Counted from the first letter of the stretch, positions 33,852 through 44,065 are shown. The stretch is 64,000 nucleotides of DNA from Mycolicibacterium mengxianglii (GCF_015710575.1 NZ_CP065373.1:3658001-3722000); one strand, 5' to 3'. Notes: generated from the letters alone by a model not told the origin. A program made the numbers and translations.

Positions 33852-35051
33852 ATCCGACGATCGAGATCCGGATCAACATCCACAGGAACGCCGGCCAGCG
33901 CCGGCGAGATCTTTGCGCTGATCCGCGACTCGGTGGCCACCACCCGCTCCGACATCCGCCATCTCACCGGGCTCTCCCGCACCGCGGTCGCAGCCCGGGT
34001 CGCCGAGCTGGCCCAGCGGGGCCTCGTCGTCGAACGTCAGGAGGGTCTCTCCACTGGCGGACGGCCGCCCACCTTACTGGCGTTCAACGCCGACGCCGGG
34101 GCGGTTCTCGGCGCCGCCATCGGCCGTAGCCGCACCCATCTGGCGGTGTGCAACCTGGCGGGCCGGGTGCTGGCGGTCACCGATATCGACGAGCACGTCG
34201 GTGTCGGTCCCGACGACCTGATGCCGCAGCTGGTCAAGCGGCTCGAGGCGCTGATCTCCGATGCCGGTTTACAGCCCACCGATGTGCACGGTGTCGGGGT
34301 CAGCCTGCCCGGCACCGTTGACCGAGAACGCGGGTGCAGCCTGGATTCCCCGGTCATGAGCGGGTGGGACGGCGTGCCACTGGCGCCTTACTTCCAGGAT
34401 CTGACCGCGGCCCCCGTGCTGGTGGACAATGACGCCAACGTGATGGCTCTCGCTGAACGACACGGCGAGTACCGAGGCATGGACGACCTCATCCTGCTCA
34501 AGATCTCCACTGGTCTCGGCGCGGGTCTCATCTGCGGCGGGGTCCTGCAGCGCGGTGCCGTCGGTGCAGCAGGAGAATTCGGGCACAACAAAACCGCCGC
34601 CGCGCACGGGCTCACCTGCCGCTGCGGCGACACCGGCTGCCTGGAGACGATTGCCGCCGGCTGGGCACTGGTGCGCACCCTGCGCGAGCAGGGGCACGAT
34701 GTCGGCCACCTGCGCGACGTCGTGGACCTGGCCAATCGTGGCGACGCCGAAGCGCGCCGACTGATCCGGGAAAGCGGACGGCATGTGGGCGAGGTGGTGG
34801 CCCCTCTGGTCAACCTGCTCAATCCCGCCGTGGTGGTGGTGGGCGGAGACATGATCGGCGCATACGACCTTCTGGTCGCTGGATTGCGAGAAGCCCTGTA
34901 TGGCAACGCAACCGCGTTGGCTACCCGGACACTGCAGGTGGTACCCGCAACAGACGGTGAACGTTCATCGGTGATCGGCACCGTCGCGCTGATCCTGGAC
35001 ACCATCCTGGACCCCGAGGCCATCGACGCGTCGTTGCAGTCTGCCCGCTAG
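33852..35051 (+). CDS. ROK-family transcriptional regulator / sugar kinase homologue
   Basis: The N-terminal helix-turn-helix (GEIFALIRDSVATTRSDIRHLTGLSRTAVAARV) extends upstream of the first standard start (GTG 33933), so that codon would cut the DNA-binding domain. The frame is open back to 33825 with no ATG, GTG or TTG; a strong AAAGGAG (33838-33844) sits seven bases before ATC 33852, proposed here as the start. This gives 399 residues, the normal ROK length. The ROK domain has DNDANVMALAE, EFGHNKTA and the zinc motif CRCGDTGCLE. NagC/Mlc-like proteins sense sugars or sugar phosphates. The divergent MFS gene is the likely target, possibly with the following dehydrogenase genes. Confidence 0.85.
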   Translation: MRRSRSGSTSTGTPASAGEIFALIRDSVATTRSDIRHLTGLSRTAVAARVAELAQRGLVVERQEGLSTGGRPPTLLAFNADAGAVLGAAIGRSRTHLAVCNLAGRVLAVTDIDEHVGVGPDDLMPQLVKRLEALISDAGLQPTDVHGVGVSLPGTVDRERGCSLDSPVMSGWDGVPLAPYFQDLTAAPVLVDNDANVMALAERHGEYRGMDDLILLKISTGLGAGLICGGVLQRGAVGAAGEFGHNKTAAAHGLTCRCGDTGCLETIAAGWALVRTLREQGHDVGHLRDVVDLANRGDAEARRLIRESGRHVGEVVAPLVNLLNPAVVVVGGDMIGAYDLLVAGLREALYGNATALATRTLQVVPATDGERSSVIGTVALILDTILDPEAIDASLQSAR

Positions 35052-35133
35052 CGCGTCACCTCGTTGACGAAGCAGCGTTGGACACCCTGGGTGCGGCCAC
35101 CTAACGTGCTCTTATGCACGCGGGAGGACAACT

Positions 35134-36108
35134 GTGACCAGATCAGCTGAACGCACCACCAGCGCAGTCCTGCAGGTGGGCCCGCTCAAACCTTCCCTCC
35201 AAGACACGCTGCGCACGTCCTACGACGCCCTGGTGCTGCCCACCGACCCTGAGCAGAGCGCCGCGTTCTTGGCCGAGCACGGCGAGCGGGTCACCGTTGC
35301 CGTGACCTCCGGCGGCGCCGCCTTCGATGCTGCACTCATGGCCCAACTGCCCCATCTGGAGGCCATCGTGAACTTCGGTGTCGGCTACGACACCATTGAC
35401 GTCGCCGCTGCCGCGCAGCGTGGCATCACGGTGAGCAACACCCCCGATGTGCTGACCGATAGTGTGGCCGACACCGCCGTGGGCCTGATGATCGACACCT
35501 TGCGGCGGTTCTCGGCCGCGGATCGCTTTGTGCGCGAAGGCTCGTGGCCCAAGGGCAGTTATCCGCTGACCCGCGATGTCAGCAACACCGCTGTCGGCAT
35601 CGTGGGGATGGGCCGGATCGGCAGGGCGATAGCGGCGCGGCTCACCGCGTTCGGTTGCCGCATCTCCTATCACAACCGCAAGCCGGTCCCCGATTCGGAC
35701 TTCACCTATGTCGAGTCGCCGCAGGAGCTGGCCGGTGGTGTCGACGTACTCGTCGTGGCGGCTGCGGGCGGCCCAGGGACCCGCGGCCTGGTAGACGCGA
35801 AAACCATTGCGGCACTTGGCCCCGAGGGTTACCTGATCAATATCTCGCGCGGCAGTGTCGTGGATGAGGACGCGCTGGTCGATGCACTCGTCAACGGGCG
35901 CCTCGCCGGCGCCGGGCTCGATGTCTTCGCCAATGAGCCCCACGTTCCGCAGGCGCTGCTCGGCCTCGACAACGTGGTGCTGCTCCCCCACGTCAGCAGC
36001 GCCACGGTGCAGACGCGTGCCGCCATGGAGGAGCTGACCCTGCGCAATCTCGAGAGCTTCCTGGCCACCGGCGACCTGGTCACGCCGATCGCGATGCCCT
36101 CCCGTTGA
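35134..36108 (+). CDS. D-isomer-specific 2-hydroxyacid dehydrogenase
   Basis: A 324-residue NAD(P)-dependent dehydrogenase. GTG 35134 has GGGAGG about eight bases upstream. The Rossmann motif is GIVGMGRIGRAIA; His/Arg in the next loop (YHNRKPV) suggests NADP use. The catalytic triad is Arg in NISRGSVVDEDAL, Glu in FANEPHVP and His in LLPHVSSAT. Members reduce glyoxylate, hydroxypyruvate or other 2-oxoacids. It lies 82 bases downstream of the ROK gene and 59 bases before an acyl-CoA dehydrogenase pair on the same strand. The substrate is not predictable from sequence alone. Confidence 0.9.
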   Translation: MTRSAERTTSAVLQVGPLKPSLQDTLRTSYDALVLPTDPEQSAAFLAEHGERVTVAVTSGGAAFDAALMAQLPHLEAIVNFGVGYDTIDVAAAAQRGITVSNTPDVLTDSVADTAVGLMIDTLRRFSAADRFVREGSWPKGSYPLTRDVSNTAVGIVGMGRIGRAIAARLTAFGCRISYHNRKPVPDSDFTYVESPQELAGGVDVLVVAAAGGPGTRGLVDAKTIAALGPEGYLINISRGSVVDEDALVDALVNGRLAGAGLDVFANEPHVPQALLGLDNVVLLPHVSSATVQTRAAMEELTLRNLESFLATGDLVTPIAMPSR

Positions 36109-36167
36109 ATAGTGGTTTGATCACCAGTCGTACGGTTTCGCCATCGACAGGCCAGCAAAGGACAGCT

Positions 36168-37400
36168 ATGGATCTGCAGTGGTCAGACAAGGACCTGGCG
36201 TTCCGCGACGAGGTGCGTGCCTTTCTCGATGACAAGCTCACCCCGGAGCTGCGCCGTGCCGGCAGGCTGATGACAAGCGTCTACGCCGACCACGAGGCCA
36301 GCATGGCGTGGCAGGCGATCCTGCACCACCGCGGTTGGGCGGCGCCGGCATGGCCCGTCGAGTACGGCGGGTGCGACTGGACGCTCACCCAGCACTACCT
36401 GTTCACCCGCGAATCCACCCTGGCCGGGGCGCCATCCCTGTCGCCGATGGGCATCAAGATGGTCGCGCACGCGATCATCCGCTACGGCACCCCCGAACAG
36501 CGGGAGTTCTTCCTGCCGCGAATCCTCAGCGGCGAGGTGTTCTTCTGCCAGGGCTACTCCGAGCCTGAGTCCGGCTCCGACCTTGCCTCATTGCAGATGG
36601 CGGCCGTGAGCGACGGTGACGATCTGGTGTGCACGGGCAGCAAGATCTGGACCACCCATGCGCGAGAAGCCAATTGGATGTTCGCGCTGGTGCGCACCTC
36701 CCGCCGGGAGCGCAAGCAGCAGGGAATCACCTTCGTGCTGATAGACATGAGCAGCCCAGGTATTGAGATTCACCCGCTGGTGATGACCTCTGGTGAAGAA
36801 GTACAGAACCAGGTCTTCTTCGATAACGTCCGCGTACCGAAATCCAATGTGCTCGGCGAGATCGACGACGGCTGGACCGTCGCGAAATACCTGCTCGAGT
36901 TCGAACGTGGCGGCGGGGCCACCGCGCCCTGGCTACAGGTGATGGGCGAGGACATCGCCGCCGCCGCAGCCGAACAACCCGGCCCGGCCGGCGGCCGGCT
37001 CATCGACGACGCGTCGTTCGCCCTCAAACTCGCCGATGCCCGCATCCGCACCGAGGTGTTGGAGATTCTCGAGTTCCGCACCCTCGCCACCGTCGCCGAG
37101 GGCCACAACCCCGGGCCCGCTTCCTCGATGCTCAAGGTGCTCTCCACCGAGCTGAGCCAGACGCTGACCGAGCTGGCGCTGGAGGCCGCAGGCCCACGCG
37201 GCCGGGTGTATCAGCCGCATGCCACCTGTCCCGGCGGGCCGGTCACCGAATACGAACCGCCCACTGACGGCTACACCTCCGGCGAGCCGTGGCAGGCCGT
37301 CGCGCCGCTGAAGTACTTCAACGACCGCGCTGGCTCAATTTACGCCGGCAGCAACGAAATTCAGCGAAATATCCTGGCAAAAGCAGCATTGGGGCTGTAG
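36168..37400 (+). CDS. acyl-CoA dehydrogenase, first of a pair (FadE17-like)
   Basis: A 410-residue acyl-CoA dehydrogenase. ATG 36168 follows AAAGGA. The flavin-binding motifs GYSEPESGSDLA and KIWTTHAREA are in the middle, and the C-terminus AGSNEIQRNILAKAALGL is the FAD/dimer segment. Its stop codon is directly followed by the ATG of the second dehydrogenase. In mycobacteria such adjacent unequal pairs form alpha2beta2 enzymes that desaturate bulky side-chain CoA esters, for example of sterols. The size pair 410/376 is similar to FadE17/FadE18, but this assignment is from memory. No sterol-regulator (KstR) site was seen. Confidence 0.88.
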   Translation: MDLQWSDKDLAFRDEVRAFLDDKLTPELRRAGRLMTSVYADHEASMAWQAILHHRGWAAPAWPVEYGGCDWTLTQHYLFTRESTLAGAPSLSPMGIKMVAHAIIRYGTPEQREFFLPRILSGEVFFCQGYSEPESGSDLASLQMAAVSDGDDLVCTGSKIWTTHAREANWMFALVRTSRRERKQQGITFVLIDMSSPGIEIHPLVMTSGEEVQNQVFFDNVRVPKSNVLGEIDDGWTVAKYLLEFERGGGATAPWLQVMGEDIAAAAAEQPGPAGGRLIDDASFALKLADARIRTEVLEILEFRTLATVAEGHNPGPASSMLKVLSTELSQTLTELALEAAGPRGRVYQPHATCPGGPVTEYEPPTDGYTSGEPWQAVAPLKYFNDRAGSIYAGSNEIQRNILAKAALGL

Positions 37401-38531
37401 ATGGACTTCAAACTCTCCGACGAACAAGAGCTCCTGCGCGACGGACTGGCGAAGTTCTTGGCCACCCGCTACGACCTACGGAAGAGCCGGACGGCGGCCA
37501 AGGCCGGTGTCGGCTGGCAGCCTGACATCTGGCGCGCCTTCGCCGACGAGTTGGGCATCCTGGGCGCCACCCTGCCGGAGTCGGCGGGCGGACTCGGCGG
37601 CGGGCCGGTCGAAGCGATGGTGATCGCTGAAGCATTGGGCTACGCCCTGGTCATCGAGCCGTATATCGACACGGTGGTGGTCGCCGGCGGGCTGTTGCAG
37701 CGCGCCGGCGGGGAGCAGGCGGGCCGCATACTGCAACAGATCGCCGAGGGCACCGCGGTGGTCTCGCTGGCGGTCACCGAACCCACTTCCGGCGATGACC
37801 TGGCCGAGATCTCAACCACCGCAACACCCGACGGCGGCGAATGGACGTTGACCGGAACGAAGATCGTCGTCATGAACGCGCCGATCGCCACTCATCTACT
37901 GGTCGCCGCACAGACCCCCGAGGGGCTTTCGCTGTTTCTCACCGAGTTCGACGCGGCAAACCCGGCCGTCGGCCTCGAGGTCCATCCGTACCGCACGGTC
38001 GACGACCGCCGCGCGGCCGATCTCACCTTCGACAGTCTGCGGTTGCCTGCTGAGGCCCTCCTCGGTGCCGTAGGTGAGGCGGAGCCGTCGCTGCGGCGTG
38101 CGCGCGACGAGGGTGCCGCGGCAGTGGTGTCCGAGGCGGTCGGTGGAATGCGAAAAGTACTGGCCGACACCGTCGAGTACAGCAAGCAACGCCATCAGTT
38201 CGGCCAACCGATCGGCAGCTTCCAGGCGCTTGCGCACCGGATGGTCGACATGTACATGGAACTCGAGCAGGCAGTGGCCGCCGCATACCTCGCCGTGCTC
38301 AACCTCGACGCCGAGCCCGACACCAGGGCGCGGGCGGTGTCCGCAGCCAAGGCAACCGCGGGGCGGGCGGCGCGCTTCATCGGCCAGAACGCGGTGCAAC
38401 TGCACGGCGGGATGGGCATGACCGAGGAACTGGCAATCGGCCACTACTTCAAACGCCTCACTGCCATGCAGCATGAATTCGGAAGTACGGCATCACATCT
38501 GAGTAGGTACGCCCAGCTGACGAAGCCGTGA
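37401..38531 (+). CDS. acyl-CoA dehydrogenase, second of a pair (FadE18-like)
   Basis: A 376-residue partner dehydrogenase that starts immediately after the previous stop. It keeps the acyl-CoA dehydrogenase fold (MDFKLSDEQELLRDGLAKF start, VTEPTSGDDLAEIS in the flavin-contact position, QLHGGMGMTEELAIGHYFKRL near the end). The segment replacing the usual GSD flavin motif (SGDD) is altered, as is common for the non-identical subunit of heteromeric FadE complexes, so the pair probably shares two FAD sites per tetramer. Physical association is inferred from gene coupling and family behaviour. Confidence 0.87.
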   Translation: MDFKLSDEQELLRDGLAKFLATRYDLRKSRTAAKAGVGWQPDIWRAFADELGILGATLPESAGGLGGGPVEAMVIAEALGYALVIEPYIDTVVVAGGLLQRAGGEQAGRILQQIAEGTAVVSLAVTEPTSGDDLAEISTTATPDGGEWTLTGTKIVVMNAPIATHLLVAAQTPEGLSLFLTEFDAANPAVGLEVHPYRTVDDRRAADLTFDSLRLPAEALLGAVGEAEPSLRRARDEGAAAVVSEAVGGMRKVLADTVEYSKQRHQFGQPIGSFQALAHRMVDMYMELEQAVAAAYLAVLNLDAEPDTRARAVSAAKATAGRAARFIGQNAVQLHGGMGMTEELAIGHYFKRLTAMQHEFGSTASHLSRYAQLTKP

Positions 38532-38548
38532 CGGCTGTGGAGTGATTT

Positions 38549-39154
38549 TCACTCATCGATTTCGAACACGCGGTCACACTCCGCTGCGGTGGTGGCGATC
38601 AGCACCGCGTTGGGCTCGTCCACCTCGTCGGCCCACTTCTGCGCATCGGCGAGGCTGCGGCCGCCCGCGACATGCCTGGCCACCAACCGCTCACGACGCA
38701 CGGCTGCCGGGCAGTCGACGTAGTACAGCCGCTGTAACAGCGGGCGCACCGCCCGCCATCCTGGCTGATCGAGCCCCAGATAATTGCCCTCGGTGACGAC
38801 AAGACCCGCGTCGGCCGGGACCACGTGGGTGGCTGCCACGGGCTCCTCGATGGCGCGGTCGAAACCGGGAACATAGACGTCGGCCTGGCGGTACGCCTGG
38901 GCGATCCGCGCCAACGTCACCACATATCCGTCGACATCGAAGGTGTCGGTCGCACCCTTGCAATCGTGGCGCCCCAGCCGGCGCAGTTGGACATTGGACA
39001 GATGGAAGCCGTCCATGGGCACGTAAGCCGCACCCAGCGTGCGCACCAGCGTCTCGGCGAAGGTGGACTTGCCCGCACCTGGCGGACCGGTGATGCCGAC
39101 CAGTACCCGCGAGGCTCCGGCCTGGCGCAGCGCCGCGAGATCGGCCGTCACCAT
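38549..39154 (-). CDS. uridine kinase/pantothenate kinase-like P-loop kinase
   Basis: A 201-residue P-loop kinase with GITGPPGAGKST as Walker A (about residues 20-31), PMDGFHLSN carrying the substrate-binding Asp, VTEGNYLGLDQPGW in the Walker B region, and a lid with RERLVARHVAGG. This is the pattern of the bacterial nucleoside/fructose-type kinases of the uridine-kinase superfamily. ATG 39154 has GAAGAGG nine bases upstream; a GTG twelve codons earlier is possible. Likely substrates are small sugars, nucleosides or pantothenate-like alcohols. It converges on the FadE pair. Confidence 0.8.
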   Translation of the reverse strand: MVTADLAALRQAGASRVLVGITGPPGAGKSTFAETLVRTLGAAYVPMDGFHLSNVQLRRLGRHDCKGATDTFDVDGYVVTLARIAQAYRQADVYVPGFDRAIEEPVAATHVVPADAGLVVTEGNYLGLDQPGWRAVRPLLQRLYYVDCPAAVRRERLVARHVAGGRSLADAQKWADEVDEPNAVLIATTAAECDRVFEIDE

Positions 39155-39238
39155 CTGCAGCGCCTCTTCGGTCGTTGTCGTCGCGCACACTCCCTGTGTT
39201 TGGAGGCCTGTAACTCGGGGATCCCGAACGTGCGATAG

Positions 39239-40231
<993 letters not shown>

Positions 40232-40251
40232 GCCCCACCGGCGGGAGTGCG

Positions 40252-41496
40252 TCAGTCGAGGTAGGCGACCTGCAGATCTTTGATCCCGTTGATCCAGCCC
40301 GACCGCAGCCGCCGTGGCTGCCCGATGACTTCGATATCGGGCGCCAGGTCGGCGATGGCCTCGAAGATCAGCCGGATCTCGGTGCGTGCCAGGTTCGCGC
40401 CGATGCAGTAGTGGATGCCGTTGCCGCCGAATCCCAAATGGGGGTTCGGGTTCCGGGTGATATCGAACTCGAACGGCCGGTTGAACACGTCTTCGTCGAA
40501 ATTGGCCGAGCTGTAGAACAATCCGACGCGCTGGCCCTCGCCGATGGCGACCCCGCCGACCTCGGTGTCAGCCAGTGCGGTGCGCTGGAAACAATGTACC
40601 GGGGTCGCCCAGCGGACGATTTCGTCTACTGCCGTCACCGGACGCTCCCGCTTGTACAGCTGCCACTGGGCGGGATTGTCGGCGAACGCCATCATGCCGT
40701 GGGTGATGGCATTGCGGGTGGTTTCATTGCCGGCGACCGCCAGCAGGATGACGAAGAACGCGAATTCGACGTCTCCGAGGGAGTCACCGTCGACATCGGC
40801 TTCGATGAGCCGGGTCACGATGTCGTCGGCGGGATTTCGACGGCGCTCTTCGGCCATCGCGTAGGCGTAGCCCATCAGTTCGGCGTTGGCCACCGCCGGG
40901 TCGACATCGTTGAAGTCGGGGTCGTCGGTGTTCATGATCGAGTTGGTCCAGTCGAACAGCTTGCGCCGGTCCGCATCCGGGACACCGATCAAATCGGCGA
41001 TCGCCGCCAACGGCAGGCCCATGGCGATGTCGTCGACGAAGTTACCGGTTCCTTTCGCGACGGCGGCGCTGACGATCTCATGCGCGGTCTGCGCGAGCTT
41101 GCGTTCCAGGGCAGCCACCGCCCGCGGGGTGAACAACCGAGACACCAGTTTGCGCAGCCGCGTATGGGAGGGTGGGTCGTGGTTGACCAGAAGCGCCTTG
41201 GTGAGGTCAAGCTGGTCGGCGGTGACGCTGTCGGGCAGCCGCATGACAGCACCCTTGGCGTTGGTTGACCACAGCTCACCGTCACGCGAAATTTGTTTGA
41301 TGTCTTCATGTTTGGTGATGACCCAGTACCCGTCGTCACCGAAGATCGACACACCGGGCGGTTGTTGGTTCCACCATACCGGCGACGTCCGGCGCAGCTC
41401 GGCGAACTGCTGGACCGGGATACCGTTCTCCAGAACTGTCGGCGAGGTGAAATCGAAGCCCTCTCCGAACCGGTGGCTGCCGTCGGTGACCGTCAT
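40252..41496 (-). CDS. cytochrome P450, CYP125-like
   Basis: A 414-residue P450. ATG 41496 has GGGGAG upstream; the longer frame has no support. The heme ligand is Cys364 in GGNGIHYCIGANLAR, the I-helix is AVAGNETTRNAITHGMM, and ExxR is in VDEIVRWATP. The whole chain follows CYP125 (sterol C26-hydroxylase): GFDFTSPTVLENGIPVQQF near the start, SPVWWNQQPPG, NHDPPSHTRLRKLVSRLFTPRAV, and the closing RLRSGWINGIKDLQV. It should hydroxylate a sterol or similar side chain. It is outside the main cholesterol cluster, so it may be a paralogue with another substrate. A divergent TetR gene is the probable regulator. Confidence 0.9.
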   Translation of the reverse strand: MTVTDGSHRFGEGFDFTSPTVLENGIPVQQFAELRRTSPVWWNQQPPGVSIFGDDGYWVITKHEDIKQISRDGELWSTNAKGAVMRLPDSVTADQLDLTKALLVNHDPPSHTRLRKLVSRLFTPRAVAALERKLAQTAHEIVSAAVAKGTGNFVDDIAMGLPLAAIADLIGVPDADRRKLFDWTNSIMNTDDPDFNDVDPAVANAELMGYAYAMAEERRRNPADDIVTRLIEADVDGDSLGDVEFAFFVILLAVAGNETTRNAITHGMMAFADNPAQWQLYKRERPVTAVDEIVRWATPVHCFQRTALADTEVGGVAIGEGQRVGLFYSSANFDEDVFNRPFEFDITRNPNPHLGFGGNGIHYCIGANLARTEIRLIFEAIADLAPDIEVIGQPRRLRSGWINGIKDLQVAYLD

Positions 41497-41659
41497 CGCG
41501 CTCTCCCCCACTCCGCACCGCACACTCAACAATTCTGGACAGGTGTATGAAATATATCCCGAGGCTAGCCGTCCACGCCTCGTGGTGACAAGGGATGGTC
41601 GCTGAACAGCAAGCTCGGCAACCGTTTTCAACCACCCCCAGGGGGTTTGGTCACGCGGC

Positions 41660-41665
41660 TATTCT
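41660..41665 (+). promoter_or_regulatory. -10 element for a leaderless tetR mRNA
   Basis: TATTCT, six bases, then GTG 41672. GGAGG is present but only one base from the GTG, too close for a ribosome site. A CCCCC-A-GGGGG palindrome (41635-41645) with further partial symmetry lies just upstream and may be the regulator's own operator. Confidence 0.5.
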
Positions 41666-41671
41666 GGAGGC

Positions 41672-42271
41672 GTGTCCAGCGAAGCAGTAGCCGACCCGCA
41701 ACCGGTAGCGGCCGGCAGTCGCAGGCGTGATCGCCGCCCCGAACAAACTGTCCGCAAGGTGCTCGACGCCGGCGTGGCGGAATTGCGCCGCAGCTCTTTC
41801 GGCGGCTTGACGATGCGGGCGGTGGCCGCCAGGGCCGGGGTGTCGCCGGCGAGCGCCTACACCTACTTTCCGTCCAAGAGCGCCCTGGTGGCCGCGGTGT
41901 ACCTACAGCTCCTGCGAGCGGCCCCGGTGCACACCGACGTCAACCAGACCACCAGGACCCGAGTCACCACGACCCTGCGCGAGATGGCGCTCGTGGTGGC
42001 CGACGAACCGGAACTCACCGCCGCGTGCGGTGCGGCATTGATGGCTGACGATCCTGCGGTGACACCGGTCCGGGAGCAGATCGCGGCGGAGGTGATCACC
42101 CGTATCCGGGCGGCGCTGGGGCCGGGATGGCCGCCTGCGGTGAGCGCCACGTTGTTGATGACGTTCGCGGGCGCGTTGATGACTGCGCGCTTTCTGTCCT
42201 TCGATCAGATCGCCGGACAGCTGGACGACGCAGTGGTCCTGGTGCTCGGCGAGCCGGACCGCGACGGCTGA
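41672..42271 (+). CDS. TetR-family transcriptional regulator
   Basis: A 199-residue regulator with an N-terminal basic stretch (RRRDRRPEQTVRK) and a helix-turn-helix at residues 45-70 (LTMRAVAARAGVSPASAYTYFPSK). The C-terminal domain is Ala-rich and ends with the EPDRDG tail. It is transcribed divergently from the CYP125-like gene across 175 bases and is the best candidate for its repressor. The GTG start follows a -10 hexamer at leaderless spacing. Its TGA abuts the convergent purU stop. Confidence 0.88.
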   Translation: MSSEAVADPQPVAAGSRRRDRRPEQTVRKVLDAGVAELRRSSFGGLTMRAVAARAGVSPASAYTYFPSKSALVAAVYLQLLRAAPVHTDVNQTTRTRVTTTLREMALVVADEPELTAACGAALMADDPAVTPVREQIAAEVITRIRAALGPGWPPAVSATLLMTFAGALMTARFLSFDQIAGQLDDAVVLVLGEPDRDG

Positions 42272-43141
42272 TCAGAATACGACGGTCTGATTGCCGTGCC
42301 TGATGATCCGGTCCTCGCAATGCCACAGCACTGCCCTGGACAGCACGGCGCGCTCGACGTCCGCACCCAACCGCACCAGGTCGGCGACATCATGGCGATG
42401 GTTGACGCGAACCACATCCTGCTCGATGATCGGCCCCTCGTCGAGATCCTGGGTGACGTAATGGGCGGTGGCTCCAACGAGTTTGACGCCGCGCTCCCGG
42501 GCGCGGCGGTACGGGGCGGCGCCGATGAACGCCGGCAGGAACGAGTGGTGGATGTTGATCACCGGGCAACCCACCTCGTCGAGGAAGGCGGGTGTCAGCA
42601 CCTGCATATAACGCGCCAACACCACCAGGTCGACGTTGTCCCGCAACAGGTCGAGCATGCGACCCTCCGCCTCGGCGCGGATGTCCTTGTGCGCGGGAAC
42701 GTGAATGAACGGGACGCCGAAGGGGCGAACCTGATCGGCCAGGTCGGCGTGATTGGCGATGACGAACACCACCGACATCTCGAGCTCGCCGCGCCGGTTG
42801 CGCCACAACAGATCCAACAGGCAGTGGTCTTCCCGGGACGCCAGAATGGCCACCCGCTTGGGACGCGAAGCCTCGGTGAGCCGGAAGTCGATGTCGAGGC
42901 GGCCGGCGACTTCACGGGCGAAGCGGTCATTGAGCTCGTCACGCACCGCCCTGAGCCCCGGCAAGTGGAAAATGGTGCGCTGCAGGAACGTTCCGCCTTC
43001 AGCAGCGGTCGAATGCTGATCCAGCGATACGATGTTGGCACCGGCTGCGGTCATGAAGCTGCTGATCGCCGCGACGATGCCCGGCTGATCTGGACAGCGC
43101 AGCAGCAACCTGCCGATATCGGTATCGGTACCCGTGGCCAT
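42272..43141 (-). CDS. purU: formyltetrahydrofolate deformylase PurU
   Basis: A 289-residue enzyme that hydrolyses 10-formyltetrahydrofolate to formate and tetrahydrofolate, balancing one-carbon pools for purine synthesis. The N-terminal ACT domain (residues 9-85: LLLRCPDQPGIVAAISSFM) may bind an amino acid such as glycine or methionine. The formyltransferase-fold domain has LVVLARYMQVL, the catalytic Asn-His in NIHHSFLPAF, and Asp in TQDLDEGPIIEQD. GGGGGAG precedes ATG 43141. Length and order are normal for the family. Confidence 0.95.
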   Translation of the reverse strand: MATGTDTDIGRLLLRCPDQPGIVAAISSFMTAAGANIVSLDQHSTAAEGGTFLQRTIFHLPGLRAVRDELNDRFAREVAGRLDIDFRLTEASRPKRVAILASREDHCLLDLLWRNRRGELEMSVVFVIANHADLADQVRPFGVPFIHVPAHKDIRAEAEGRMLDLLRDNVDLVVLARYMQVLTPAFLDEVGCPVINIHHSFLPAFIGAAPYRRARERGVKLVGATAHYVTQDLDEGPIIEQDVVRVNHRHDVADLVRLGADVERAVLSRAVLWHCEDRIIRHGNQTVVF

Positions 43142-43192
43142 CCGTACTCCCCCAGCTTGTCGGCCCCCGAACGTTAGAGACCCTACCGCCGC

Positions 43193-44065
43193 TCAATCGG
43201 CTGGTGGTGCGTCTGGCGGGAACGCCACCGGGAAGGGCTGACCGAAATCGGCTGAGCGACCCACTGCCGCCCACGTTTGCGCCTCCTGCACCTGCCGTCG
43301 GGAGTAGTCGAGCGCCATCTCCACGGCGTTGACACCGACCAACAAATGGCTCGGCGGGTACTCGCGTTTGGCCGCACCGACGATGATCTGCGCAGCCCGT
43401 GCCGGATCGCCCGCTGGTCCTGACCCGCCGGCACGCACCTTCCGGTTGAATTCGCCGACAGTGCTGTCGTACTGCCCGGGTACCTCATGCACCGACATCG
43501 ACGAGCCGGCCCAGTCGGTGGCGAAGCCACTGGGCTCGACCACCATCACCCGGATGCCGAACGGTGCGGTCTCGGCCGCCAGTACGCGGCTGAGTCCGTC
43601 GACGGCGAACTTGGCCGCCTGATAGGAAGCGATGCCCGGCGATCCACCTACGCGGCCGCCGATTGACGAGAACTGGACGATGGTGCCGCCACCCTGACTC
43701 CGCAGTTGAGCGATCGCTGCACGCGAGACGTGGTACACGCCCCAGAAGTTCGTCTCGAACTGGGTGCGAAAGTCGTCGACGTCGCCGGTCTCGATCGGTG
43801 CGACGTTGGCGTAACCGGCGTTGTTGACCACGACGTCGAGTCGGCCGAATCGGTCCACGCCGGCGTCGATGGCCGCCTGGACGGCGACGGGGTCGGTGAC
43901 ATCGAGGGCGACCGGCAATATCGCCTCGCCTCCGGCGTCGACGAGGTCGGACAGGTCCGCGGGCTTGCGGGCGGTCGCGACCACCTGATCGCCCTCGGCC
44001 AGCGCAGCGGTGACGAGTTCACGGCCGAAGCCACGGGAGGAGCCAGTGATGAACCAGGTTTTCAT
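43193..44065 (-). CDS. short-chain dehydrogenase/reductase
   Basis: A 290-residue classical SDR. ITGSSRGFGRE (residues 6-16) is the nucleotide loop, with Arg in ATARKPAD suggesting NADP(H). NNAGYANV and the catalytic residues in FSSIGGRVG and YQAAKFAVDG are intact. The C-terminal segment (RRQVQEAQTW) is longer than the core fold and resembles SDRs annotated as oxidoreductases of unknown substrate. It is divergent from a TetR gene with a clear operator between them, so it is probably repressed by that protein. Confidence 0.9.
   Translation of the reverse strand: MKTWFITGSSRGFGRELVTAALAEGDQVVATARKPADLSDLVDAGGEAILPVALDVTDPVAVQAAIDAGVDRFGRLDVVVNNAGYANVAPIETGDVDDFRTQFETNFWGVYHVSRAAIAQLRSQGGGTIVQFSSIGGRVGGSPGIASYQAAKFAVDGLSRVLAAETAPFGIRVMVVEPSGFATDWAGSSMSVHEVPGQYDSTVGEFNRKVRAGGSGPAGDPARAAQIIVGAAKREYPPSHLLVGVNAVEMALDYSRRQVQEAQTWAAVGRSADFGQPFPVAFPPDAPPAD

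Noticed and set aside
33815..34129. Alternative plus-strand frame starting at ATG 33815 as the true ROK start
   Set aside because: It is in a different frame from the ROK domain and would need a frameshift; its product is basic low-complexity sequence.
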